Assembly: GCA_948567375.1 (NCBI GenBank)
Contig: OX419758.1
Span: 33,795,001-33,859,000 of the forward strand
Reading direction: 5' to 3'
DNA from: Lunularia cruciata
Taxonomy: Eukaryota; Streptophyta; Marchantiopsida; Lunulariales; Lunulariaceae
DNA: 64,000 nt
Positions 35,278-45,902 of the stretch are shown here, in pieces. Position 1 is the stretch's first letter, and each line of letters opens with the position of its first letter. Made by a program: the position numbers and the translations under genes. A model generated the notes under the pieces. The model was not told the DNA's origin. It saw only the letters and a list, made by a program, of their open reading frames with translations, and ran no database searches.

Positions 35278-35850
35278 TGTAATACCAATTGCTAGACATA
35301 TTATCTAGAATGGAAATTTGGCTTGGTAAAGGATGATATATATGATGGACTAAGTAAATTAGATAGAGGCATCACCAAAATAGTACCTCTACTAATAGAG
35401 CTGAAGCCCAGACCTTAAAGGCTAATTTTGGAAGTCTAAACTAATGAATGAGGTCTCAAAAATGTGCAGATTCCTCCCATGGATAGAAAAGGTTGGCCTT
35501 CCCTCTCCCTCTTGTTTGTCTTGACAAGAGCTTTCCAAGAGTACCTCACCCATGCAATTTTGAGATACCTATAGAAAGATTCTCTAAAGATTCCCTTTGG
35601 TCAAAGCTTGTTTGACCTACCAGATAGGACTAGAACCAACATGTCACCCATGCATACAACTAATCTAAGGGTAGAGATCACTATGATGTCACCAATCCAT
35701 GTATCTGATCCAAGGGTAGAGCTTCCTTTGAGGGAATCCTCTTTGTTATATAAGGTGCTCCTTTGGAGCATCAAAAGTTTTGAGTGTGAAGCTTTATGTT
35801 TCTTCTTTTGGGTTTTCTCTTGGGGGTTCTCCTATCCTCAAAAAATTATA
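35278..35850 (+). repeat. Solo LTR of the X family inside E3
   Basis: The 573-bp block starts TGTAATACC and ends AATTATA (final CA mutated). The duplication GAGGT flanks it at 35273-35277 and 35851-35855. Its sequence is the reverse complement relative of 23168-23758. No internal region, so it formed by LTR-LTR recombination. Confidence 0.85.
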
Positions 35851-35855
35851 GAGGT

Positions 35856-37400
35856 GGAGAGTAGACACAAATGGGATAGGAAGATGGTTAGAAACAAAGG
35901 ATTTTAATTTCAAAACATGGAAGAAAGGATGGATCCACATATGACTAGGAAGTGCAAGTTGGTAGGCAATAGTACAAATCATTTGAAGAATAAAAAATAG
36001 AGATATCTAATAAGGATCAAGTCTATGAACTTTGGGTGTCAAGCGGGAGAGGAAGGTTACTAGAAGCAAGCATGCCCTTATTTATCAATTGACAGTTGAG
36101 TTGCAACAATGTTTATCAACATATTGCTTTTGCAAATTTTGAGTAACAAGAAGATGAGACTTGGTTTGGTGTAAAGATTTAGATACCATGTACATGAAGA
36201 TAGAAGTACAAGGAAGATGAGATGAATGATGAGTAAGAAAGGAATCTAGAAGAAGTGAATCTTGCCAAAAGTTAAGGAAGAAGGAAGAGAATCTGGTGCT
36301 TGTTGGCTTAAATTTATTGGAAGTAAACTCAAAAACCCTAGACAAGTATCCCAATTGGTGTTGTGAACATTAAAAAGACACAAAGCATATATTCCAAGGT
36401 GCAATTTGCATGTTTTTTTTGCCCATCTATTTGAGGATGATAGGCTTTAAATAAAACAAGCTTGGTGCCAAGTAGCTTGAAAAATACTTGCCAAAATTAC
36501 CAATGAATTGAAGAACACAATTGGAGATGAGAACCCTTGGGATTCTATGGTGCTTAAAAAATAGTATAGTAAATCTTGGTTAGCACTGGAGCATCTATGG
36601 TATCCTTGGTGGGTTCTAAGTGAACATGCTTGCTAAGTTTATCAAAAAACACTACAATAGCTTTATGACCTTGATCTATCTTGTGCAAGGATTTGATGAG
36701 GTTGACACTTACATGTTCCCATTGAGCAAATGGAATAGTGAGTGGTCAAAGTAGTCAACCTGGTTTCTAAATGTTAATCTTGTTGTGTTGGTAGCTCTCA
36801 CAAGATCAAACAAACTTGCCACTCTCAAACCACCATTGACATTAGAGTGTACTCAAGGTTTTGTCCACACCTATGTGACCAATAATTGGTAAGTCATAGA
36901 TCTCTTGAAACCACATAAGTTGGAGATCACCCATTATTAGGACATAAATATGGTTCTCATAGAATAAAAGACCCTCCTTGAATGACAAAGTGTTATATTC
37001 TTTGTCTATGCTGTAAGAGAACTTTGCACAAGCTCAAATATGAGATCCTATTGTAAATTCTATATGTTTGCTTAAATCCAACAACAATGTGGTGACTGCT
37101 ACTACCATAGGAGATTCAAGAAGAAAATTCAAATCAAGTCATTGCGACAAGACATTGAGAATGATAGAACTTGCAAAGTTTGTACTCAAGCTTGATATCA
37201 AACAAATATAATTGCTCTCTCATCAATAATCTAGACTCTTCATGTGCTCCAAATATAAGGTCTATAACAAGGGTTTGTGATTGGTTTGCATGACTTATTT
37301 TTTTCCCAAGAGGTAATAACTCCATACCTTTGTGATATATACCATTGCCAATTTTTCTTAATCGTAAGCAAAATAATTCCTTTTTGCTACATTTAGTTGA
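35856..37400 (-). pseudogene. E3 integrase and RNase H pieces
   Basis: Frames at 35794-35982 (SHMWIHPFFHVLKLKSF) and 36085-36354 (STRFSSFFLNFWQDSLLL) match the integrase C-terminal part. At about 36390-36430 the motif reads DGQKKHANCTLE, so Lys again replaces the catalytic Glu. RNase H remains at 37126-37400. Confidence 0.75.
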
Positions 37401-37626
37401 CAAGACATAAAGGCAATGGGATGTAATCCATTTGGAAAGTTTTGTTATAACATAGCTCTAATGGTGAAGTTAGAAGCATCAAAATCACCCATACAAGGTA
37501 GTTGAGGATCATATGGTTGGAAGATGGGCCATGAAGACACCATATAGTTTCTTGAATGCTTCTATGTGCTTTGTAGTCCACTTGAAGCTTGCTATCTCCC
37601 CCAAGAGGTGAATTAATGGTGTGGCT

Positions 37627-38248
37627 TGTAGCACCCATTGGTACATGTATGCTCTATAGGGATATTAATTTGGGTATTGCAAATAGTTGAGAGATATTCT
37701 CTATATAGAGTTTAGCCAAGCTTCTACATTAGATATGATTAGCTATGTTAATCATAGCCAAGATAGAAATGACTCTACTCTAGAGGAAGTAGGAAAAGTA
37801 AGAATTTTTAATTTTAGATTTTAGTGTATTGAATTTTTATTGGCTTGGTATTGTATTTGTTTGGCTTTGAGTAAAGAGTTGAGAACTCTTGGGCCCACAA
37901 GTCTCTTGGTTGTGGAATTTTCTATAGTCCTAAGATAACCCATGTGTATGGATATTCATTTAGACTTTATATGACTTTTAGTTTAGTAATTTGAGTTACT
38001 CCAATAATTAATAACTTTGGTATATAACTATTTCATAAGTATATAAGCTTGGGAGGACGAGGTACTCATCATCCTTTCATTTGCAACTATCTCTCTCATT
38101 GAGTTCTCTAATAAGTAATGATTTGAATTGTCGAGGTGCCTTGGAGTTTTAGCTTTGGAAGAGTGTGATGGAGTGTTGGTTCTTTACCATCTTAGGCGAT
38201 TAATAACTATCAGAGGTTCATCCTAAGTGAGACAAAGGCTGGCTCACA
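37627..38248 (+). repeat. Solo LTR of the Z family inside E3
   Basis: Starts TGTAGCACCC and ends GGCTCACA: the reverse complement of the Z LTR ends (TGTGAGCC...GTGTTACA). Flanks are GGCT and AGCC, which fit a 4-bp GGCC duplication with one transition on each side; E1 sequence at this place supports an uninterrupted GCCAC. Confidence 0.85.
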
Positions 38249-38269
38249 AGCCACATGAACATAATAGGA

Positions 38270-39085
38270 GATGAATTTTTATTAAAAACTCATCAATCTA
38301 TTAAATATCCAACTTTTATGACATCCTTAAGAGTAGGTCAATCTATAATGGCTTTGATTTTTCTCCTCTTCCATCTTGATCCCCTTCATTGAAATCTTAT
38401 GGCCCAAGAAGGTAACTTCCTTTTGCCAAAAGGCACATTTGGACTTCTTGGAGTAGAACTTCTATTGTTATAGCTATCTCAAGACTTCATAGATATGGTT
38501 CGTGTGATATGCTTCCATTTTACTATAAATCAAAATATCATCCAAAAACACTTCCATATATCAATCCAATAGCCCATCTAACACCCAATGCCTTTAATCC
38601 ATGAAGATTATTGGAGCATTAGTGATCCTAGAAGGTAAAATGATCCATTCAAAATGCCCATACCTTGTTCAAAAAGTGATCTTATGCACATCTAACAAGT
38701 CATCAATTCAAAGCAAGAAATATCCATTCTTCACAATTTTTTTATTGAGATCCTAGTAGTCAATACAAAATCAAGACCTCCATCGTTCTTTGATACAAAT
38801 AATACTAGTGCTCCTTAAGGAGATGTACTATATTGTATGAAATCAAATCAGGTCATTGTGACAAGACATTGAGAATGGTATAGAAGTTGCCAAGTTTGTA
38901 CTCAAGCTTGATACAAACAACTATAGTTGTCCTCTCATCAATAATCTAGACTCTTCAAGTGCTCCAAATGTAAGGTCTACAACAAGGGTTTGTGATTGTT
39001 TTGCATGATCATTTGTTTTCTTAGGAGATAATGTCTCCATACCTTTGTGATATATACCATTACCAATTGTTCTTAATCCCCAACT
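38270..39085 (-). pseudogene. E3 reverse transcriptase and duplicated RNase H piece
   Basis: 38270-38830 corresponds to E1 reverse transcriptase from the thumb back to the VPKKDGG region, with many stops. From 38840 to 39085 a second RNase H segment repeats 37126-37390 in the same orientation. This order is not possible in an intact element and marks a recombination. Confidence 0.65.
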
Positions 39086-39721
39086 TCCACAAATACTTCC
39101 TTCTCAAAGACACCTTCTTGGACTGCAAGTTAAGCTATCCAAGAAGCTCCCTAGGAAGCTTTCTTTTAGAAGTTACCTACTTTTCATACAAGCTAAGCTA
39201 GTCATTAACTTGGTATGCAAGTTACCCAATCCTTGGAAAGTAGCTAGAAGCTTCTTAAATGCTTTTAGAATATTCTACCAAAAAGCTTTCTAGATGTTTT
39301 TAGAATATTCTTAGAATTCAGATTTTGCTTATTTTATTAACTCGTTAATCTCTATTAGCTCTTTTTAGCTCTATATTATTACATATTATTATTTATAGTG
39401 AAACAATACAAAGCTCTTGAGAAGCTTTATTCTCAAAACCACCTTCTTGAAGAGAAAGCTAAGCTAGCCAGAAAACTTCCAAGGAAGCTACCTACTTGGC
39501 ATTCAATCTAAGCTACCCATTAACTTAGTGTGCAAGTTATCCAATCCTTGGAAGGTAAATAGAAGCTTCTCATTGAGAATTTTCCTAGGTGTTTTTAAAA
39601 CATTCTATCAAGAAACTTCTTAGATGCTTCTAAAAAATTCTTAAAATTCCTAGCTATATTTCATTTACTTTACTAACTCATTAACCCTTGCTAACTTGTT
39701 TTCTAACTTCGTATGATTAAA
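39086..39721 (-). repeat. Two adjoining E-type LTR pieces at the right end of E3
   Basis: 39086-39384 ends CTATATTATTACA-like, and 39385-39721 starts again inside the LTR at the TATA region (TATTTATAG, minus TATAAATA). Both contain the CAAGCTAAGCTAG and CCAATCCTTGGAA landmarks of the 34565-35038 LTR. Confidence 0.7.
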
Positions 39722-39859
39722 TTCCACCTCCTTGACAAGAAGCTTAACAACAAAAAAAAGAATGTCAAGTGCCATCAAATTATTAAATATCCTTTTTGTT
39801 GAGAAGGCACTCTTTCAATAGGTTATTGAGTACAAAGAGTATATCAAACTTTTTGGTAA

Positions 39860-40490
39860 TCTCCTTAAGGGAAGGCGTCAATTTTCTTAAAGAGCTTTAC
39901 TCCAATGCCAAGCCTTTTCAATTCTCAATTGGTTGGTTGGAAGGATTCAAACTATGGTACACTATATAGATCTTTTGCCAATTTGGTGATATTGTATATT
40001 TATACAGTTCCTAACTTGGTTTGGCAACCATATAGAGGGTTTCCAAGTAATTCTATTGGTCAATAATTATTCAGCACATCCAAAAACATTTCTTGCTCTT
40101 TGTAACACTTGAGTTCATTTTCTTCTTTTGAACACAACATCAAATCTTCAACCATGTGATGCTTGTATTATCTACTTATTAAAGGCCCATTACAGAATGT
40201 TGAAGAAGAAAATCCTTGACATGTTGGAGGCCAATGAGTTTGATATAAGAAAGATTGATACTCTAAGTGGAATTCAAATGCTGGTTAATACTTGGAACAA
40301 TAATGTCAGGCCAAAAAATATCACTAATTGCTTTAGCCATTGTGGTATCAAGACTTCTGATATTCACTCACCTTAGGATGTAATAGCTTCTTCTTGTACC
40401 CAAGAAGAATCCATCACTCTTGAGGTGACTGAAGAGCTTGAGGTTCTTGTTGAGACTCAAGAACAATTGAATCATTTTCTTTACTAGGAT
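39860..40490 (+). pseudogene. Pogo/Tigger-type DDE transposase fossil
   Basis: The first frame reads FLKELYSNAKPFQFSIGWLEGFK, the end of a Tc5/CENP-B type helix-turn-helix (shown here as two parts: FLKELYSNAKPF and SIGWLEGFK). After a gap and frame change, VNNYSAHP marks the second catalytic Asp region, where the usual Asp is Asn. It continues with NTTSNLQPCDACII, KAHYRMLKK and TNCFSHCGI, the typical DDE C-terminal end. One internal TGA and loss of the middle show it is dead. These proteins cut and paste DNA transposons; no terminal inverted repeats were identified. Confidence 0.8.
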
Positions 40491-40499
40491 CCAATGTAT

Positions 40500-42563
40500 T
40501 TTCATAACCTTCTAAACTATCCAATAGAACAAATTACCTAAAATTGCATAGAGGAGGAAATTTGGCAAATAATATTGGAAAAAAGGATAATGATGAAATG
40601 TAGAAGAGGCTGATGATAGTTTGGAGCAAGAGATGGTTATGGGCTTTGCCACTTTGCATAACTTCAAGAACCTTGAAACCTTTTTCTTATAGTAGAGCTC
40701 TGACCAAAGCAAAAATTTGCATATGGTAAAGGAGTTAATGAAGAAAGTTTCAAGCCAAGTAGCCAAAGGATTGGTTCAAAGCAACTTAGATAGAAATTTT
40801 TTAATTAAGTCTTAATAAAGAAGAATAATTTATATATAAAATTGTTGGAACTAGACAAAGTTGCTCAAATAATAAGTTATAAAGTGTATTAAATTAGCCT
40901 CAAGTCCCAAGTTGGGATCACCAATTTTCTATTATATAGAAAGCTTATTTAAATTATCTAATATTGACTAAGATAGTTTGATTGTATATATTAAATTTAG
41001 AGTGAAAAGGATTTTAGTTCCAAGATCCATGGATCTCTACGACCTTTGACTAGTGACATCCATACAAATTTTTACATGTACCAATAAAAAATTTTGTTTA
41101 GAAAATGAATGCTCTTGTAAAATTTGTTCCAAGTGATGAAATATTTGATGAGCCTATTTATTTCTAAACTATAGGTAGAATTAGCATGAAAGTTATGATA
41201 TAAATTAGGCAAGCTACTTGAAAAACTATTTAAGGAATTATGAATGTCACAATATGAAAGATCCAAAATATACCATGTGTAACAAGAAGTGTATATGACT
41301 AGAACAAAAATTTGAGAAATTTAAAAATCTTCCATCTTAGAAGCATAAACTCATTCTATTCAAAAATCAATGGTGCGTCTCAAAGCCATCCAAAGCCAAT
41401 CAAGTTTATTTTGTTTCATGTTGTAATACTTGTCTTTTTTGAATTTTATGGTACCCCCCCATCAAACCCAAAAAAAATTTGGAAGTGTGAGATTCTATGC
41501 GCCAAATATTGAGAAAGTGGAGATATGTAAGTTCTAAGCGCACCACCTTTGAGAAATTGGAGTTTTGTAAAATTGAAGTGCTTGAAACTATGAAGGACAC
41601 TCCCTCTCTATTTATTCATGCCATTCCTAGTTCTCAAAGTGTCAATTGCATTCCTTCTTCTCACAATGTCAATTCTATTTTCAAAACTCTCTTGATTCCA
41701 TTCTTAATCCTCATTATTTTAAGCACATTTCCTCCCTTATCCCATCATTGAGTGGTATATTTCAAGAGCTTTTGAGATATTATTGGTACCTTCTATAGTG
41801 AGGAAAGTGAAAACCAACAAGGATAGTTTGAGGATGGTCTTTCATCACTATGCTCAAATTTTGGACTATTTGGAAGATCCCATACATTTCAAGCAAATTC
41901 ATATCTGCAATTGTAAAAAATAAATCAAAAGAACACCTCTTTTAGTTATATGGCCACTTTTCTTGTGTGGCATAGTAGGCGGTTCACGAGTCAATGATAA
42001 GAGATAAATTTTAAAGAAACAAGCAAGATTTATGAATTCATACAAATATGCTAGAAGGACAAATGCATTGGGGAAGGTCTCACCAACAAGGAGTTTAGAT
42101 GCAGATGGAAACCATCTATCATCTATGTCCTCATTTTGAAAGAATGGATATGATATTTGGAGGTAGAGCTAATATTTCTCCATCTATACTTGTAAGTATG
42201 GGAGTTGGAAACCCAATGAATATTTATGAAAGGATGGAGCAAGAAGAGGATATTAGATCTAAAAGGAGGAGGAATATTTTGAAGAGGATAATCTTGTATT
42301 GGAGACCACACAATCATTTCCTTATTCATTTCTTTATATGCAAGGAAAAAAACAATTCCTTTTATTATTGCCAATATGAAAGAGCTAGAAGAAGACTTTT
42401 GAATGGGTTGGATGAGGAGAGTTGAGCATATTCAAAGTATGTTTAGTCACTCAATGTTAACTAAAATACAATACATTGGTAAGGACCGAATCATTCCTAC
42501 AAGGATTTGATTTGGAAATGTCACTAATGCAATTCTTTACTTTTACATGTTTAGCCTCTATCA
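40500..42563. other. Mostly unassigned AT-rich DNA
   Basis: No solid gene. A plus frame at 42099-42425 (108 codons) contains ERMDMIFGGRANISP, reminiscent of the region after a trihelix/SANT-like domain in plant proteins, and basic KRRRNILKR. The upstream helices are out of frame. I treat it as a possible pseudogene remnant only. Confidence 0.3.
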
Positions 42564-43415
42564 CGCCATTTGTAGTATTGCATCTAGATTGCTTGGACAC
42601 TAGAGTTGCAATGATAGTGGCTAGAGGTATTTGAGCATTACTCGTAGACTACTTTCCGACGGTCAGATTTTGTGTTTGGTGTATTGACTTCATGGTGGAA
42701 CTGACCGTCACTTTGCACCATTTGCACCATTGGGTGTGCCATCAATAGGACCGTTAGGGTTTGAGACCTAGCTTGAGTCCATGGAGTATACTTTTGAAGT
42801 GCAACTCCAGAGAGCTCACTTCTTTGATGTTGAGTCTCTAAGTTCTTGGCTATGGTGGACAAAGGCCGACGAGATCACCTGGATTCTCTTAGCTAGAATG
42901 CATGTGGCTTGATTGTGATCATTGCTCAATTGGCAAATTATAGAGTGACAAATCAAGTCCTTATTTGATTGAGTGTGAGTCAAATTGTGTAACAAATTGA
43001 TTACATTAGAGAAGTGATGTAAGGGGGAAATTGGGTGCAAGAATTGAGAGTGTTGGTGGTATCCAAGTGTTGATTATTGGTTGCTCGATCAGAGTTCAAG
43101 TTTTCCCTAGTGTGCACAAAGCTTGTTTGATTGATGCAGATTTGGCAATGATGCAGATGGTGTTTGGAAGCACTGACCAAATTTTGAGCAAAGAGAAGCA
43201 ATTTTCAAGCGGTTGTTGTGATTTTGAGCTCAAGAGGTGAAAGCAAGATCAATTTGTTGCGAGTTTGGCTTAGGAAGTGAAATTAAAGGTGGAGTTGAGA
43301 GCACACACTTGTGAATTTGTGATTGGAGAAACCCGTTTTTTCAATTTGGCTTGAGTGAAGAGTCAAAGGAGGATTTGGCGGTTGGCCAACTTTAGGATTA
43401 CGTTAGATTTTGGCC
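42564..43415 (+). repeat. Y2 5' LTR, first part
   Basis: Matches the reverse complement of 20800 down to about 19900 and the reverse complement of 59278-58731 at its start. It ends ATTTTGGCC at the Z1 boundary and continues at 53851. Confidence 0.75.
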
Positions 43416-45669
43416 TGTGAGCCGGCTTATCTCTCATTCAGGATGAGCCTCTTAAGGCAATTATGGTTGCACACCATGGACTAAGAAGGCAAGGAACTCC
43501 AACTCCATCATACTCCTCCAAGGCTAACACTCTATGGTACACACATTTTTTGGTTTTGTTATATTTTGATGAAGAAATGTATAATTATGACAGAATTGAA
43601 TTTTGAATTAGAGACAAAAGAAGAAGAATCAGGTTTGTGGGTTGAAGCCACAGTAGTTGAATTTGAGCAGAGGAAGAAGGACTCAGATCAGACCAAAGGA
43701 GAGCAAACCCCGAAGGAGGACAAACCCAAAGGAGGAATGGAAGTTGCAGGTCAGGATTCTTGTGGGGGTTGTATCTCATTGACTACATGTCCAAATCCTG
43801 CGTGCTATATCTTGTTGAAAGCATTTTGTTCAAGGCTTTCCGTTGCCACCAAAAGTGCAAAGTTTTGAGGTATATAGCAGAAGTTACAAGCATTTGAAAT
43901 TTCTATAGTAGATGTATGGAATAGTTGAGTGATTTTGGGTTGGGTTCTTCGGGTTCATAGTACTTTGGGTCTATATGACTTTGGACTTATATGACTTTAG
44001 GTGTAGAGACCTCGGGTGTAAAGGTTTCACCTCAAGACAAATTTGACTCAATCCAAGGAAGTCAGACTTCAGATGCAAGTGTCTTTGGGTCAGAGATTTG
44101 AAACATCTAAAAAAGTAAGGATAGAGAAAGAAGAGATATTTAGGATACCTATGACTTCAATTTCAGTCCAGATTGGTGGAAAAGTAGCAATAGTGAATGA
44201 ACTTGAGGTGCAATATTAGACAAGATTAGACAATATCGCAAGATTAGACAATATATGACTATGGATTTGTTATTTGAGACATTAGAGAAGAGTGGATTAG
44301 CTGATAAAAAGATAAATGAATTACCTAACCTCAATTGTAGTTCAAAGTAGAAAAGTGAGAGAAGTAGTAAAAGATTTAGTGATAATAGGTAGACAAAGCA
44401 ATAAGTGAACTTATTTCAAGTTTGGAAGTTGAACTAGAAGTAGACATTGGATCGGAGTAATAATAGATTTGAGATAAGAATCGACATATATGAAGAAGTG
44501 GGTGACCATTTCAAATCTAGAGATCATTAGGAAGTAGTTTAGGTAGTTAGATAACTACTTGTGCTTTGCCTATTTAAAAGGAGGCATTTGCAATTTTATG
44601 TTGTTCAGTATTCTAAATTTTTGAAGATAGATAAAGCAAACCTGTTGAGCTTAGTGCTCGTCGCTTGAGCTTAATTTTGAGTATCAATCTTGTGATTATG
44701 TTTGTGAGTTTTTGGAGAAATTTGAAGGGCAATTCAATGTGTTGGTTGGATGTTTGATTCCACTACCTTGATCTTCATTCTATGTGTTTCATCCTAAGTG
44801 AAGTGCAATCAAAGCAATGCTTTGATATATCTGAGAGGAATTGTAGTGTTGGTAGTATTTTGCATTTGTGAGTGTAGCATTGAGTTGATGTGAAGCAATT
44901 TTGATCAAGGAAGTTGTGCCTTTAGTGGAGAGGTGGAACATAATTTTGGGGTGAATTTGATTTTTAGTAAAGTAGTTGTTTTCAAGAAGGACTGAATCAT
45001 CACAATTCAGTTTGTTTGGACAAAATTGAATAATTTGTGATTATGGGTGACAAATTGTTGTGATGAGACTAAGAGTTAGTGCTTGTTACTCTCTTTTGGG
45101 TGTAGTTTCTACCTGAGAGATTAAAGAAAAACTCAAGAAGAACTACTTTGTTATTGTTTGACTTTGTATTTGAACATTTTTGCATTGTATTTCTGTGGGA
45201 ATGACACTTGATTACCGCAAAAGTGATATTTTTTGGGTTCTCACACACTCCAAGACTCAAGACCTTACTCACTAGAGAACTCAATGAGAGAGATAGTTGC
45301 AAATGAAAGGATGATGGATACCTCCTCACCCCTAGTTTATATACTTGTGAAATAGTTATGCACTAAAGTTCCTATTTACCATAGTAACTCAAGTTACTAG
45401 GTTAAAAGTCAAGTAAAGTCAAAAAGTATAAAGGAATATCCATCCACATGGGCATATTCCACTAAGTATGTGATCTTATCTTGACCCAACCACTAAGTCA
45501 AGGATTCCTTCACATGGGCTATCCTTGGATTCTAGACGAATCCAAAAAAAAAAGGCTTGCGGGCCCAAGAGTTCTTGACTCTTTCCTCAAAGCCAAACAC
45601 CTAGGAATAATACCAAGTCAACACACTAGAATCCAAAATAGTGATGCTCATCTTCTCCATTTCCTCTAA
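43416..45669 (-). repeat. Z1 left LTR, split by W1 and truncated
   Basis: LTR bases 1-117 are at 43416-43532. After W1 and its CACTC duplication, LTR sequence resumes and runs to 45669, where about 140 bp of the LTR end plus the start of the internal region are lost. A short inverted copy of the LTR (45670-45685) seals the junction. Confidence 0.85.
43533..45245 (+). repeat. W1: solo LTR of about 1.7 kb inside the Z1 LTR
   Basis: Starts TATGGTACACACATTTTTTG (original TG mutated to TA) and ends GGGTTCTCACA. CACTC at 43528-43532 is repeated at 45246-45250. In Z LTRs elsewhere the two flanks are contiguous (GGCTAACACTCCAAG), which proves the insertion. A TATA-like TATTTAAAAG stands at 44571. 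The 100-codon frame at 43566-43868 has no known family. No internal region or second LTR is present. Confidence 0.8.
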
Positions 45670-45685
45670 ATGGAGAAGATGAGCA
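45645..45685. repeat. Perfect 16-bp inverted repeat with 9-nt loop
   Basis: TGCTCATCTTCTCCAT (45645-45660), loop TTCCTCTAA, then ATGGAGAAGATGAGCA (45670-45685). The left arm belongs to the Z LTR; the right arm is absent from other Z copies and is followed by Z internal sequence. Confidence 0.9.
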
Positions 45686-45902
45686 CCAACTCGTTGAGAT
45701 CATAGATGTAATTGCTCCACACCTTCTCTACTATGAAAGGTCCAAAGTACTTAGACAAAAACTTCTTTTGCACTCTCTTGAATCAAGTGAAATCAAACAA
45801 CATTACCCAATCACCTTCTTTGAAAGGCTCTAGCTTCTTTTGCCTTGCCTCTTGTCATAGCTCTCCTTTTGTTTCCTTCGGGTTGCTCTACTCGAACGAT
45901 AG

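Larger units (their letters stand above)
34565..39721 (-). mobile_element. E3: older, rearranged E-family element
   Basis: The left LTR 34565-35038 and an LTR end at 39721 are flanked by TTCCA at 34560-34564 and 39722-39726. Minus strand order from the left is chromodomain, integrase, RNase H and reverse transcriptase. The gag-protease part is missing: instead a second RNase H piece (38840-39085) adjoins two LTR pieces (39086-39384 and 39385-39721). An X solo LTR and a Z solo LTR lie inside. Confidence 0.75.

Noticed and set aside
42099-42425. Trihelix/SANT-like gene
   Set aside because: Only a tail-like motif is in frame; the helices upstream are not, so I kept it only as a remark.
45481-45669. 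62-codon frame repeated six times (also 53510, 56073, 57184, 61051)
   Set aside because: It is part of the Z LTR; the recurrence reflects the LTR copies, not a gene family.
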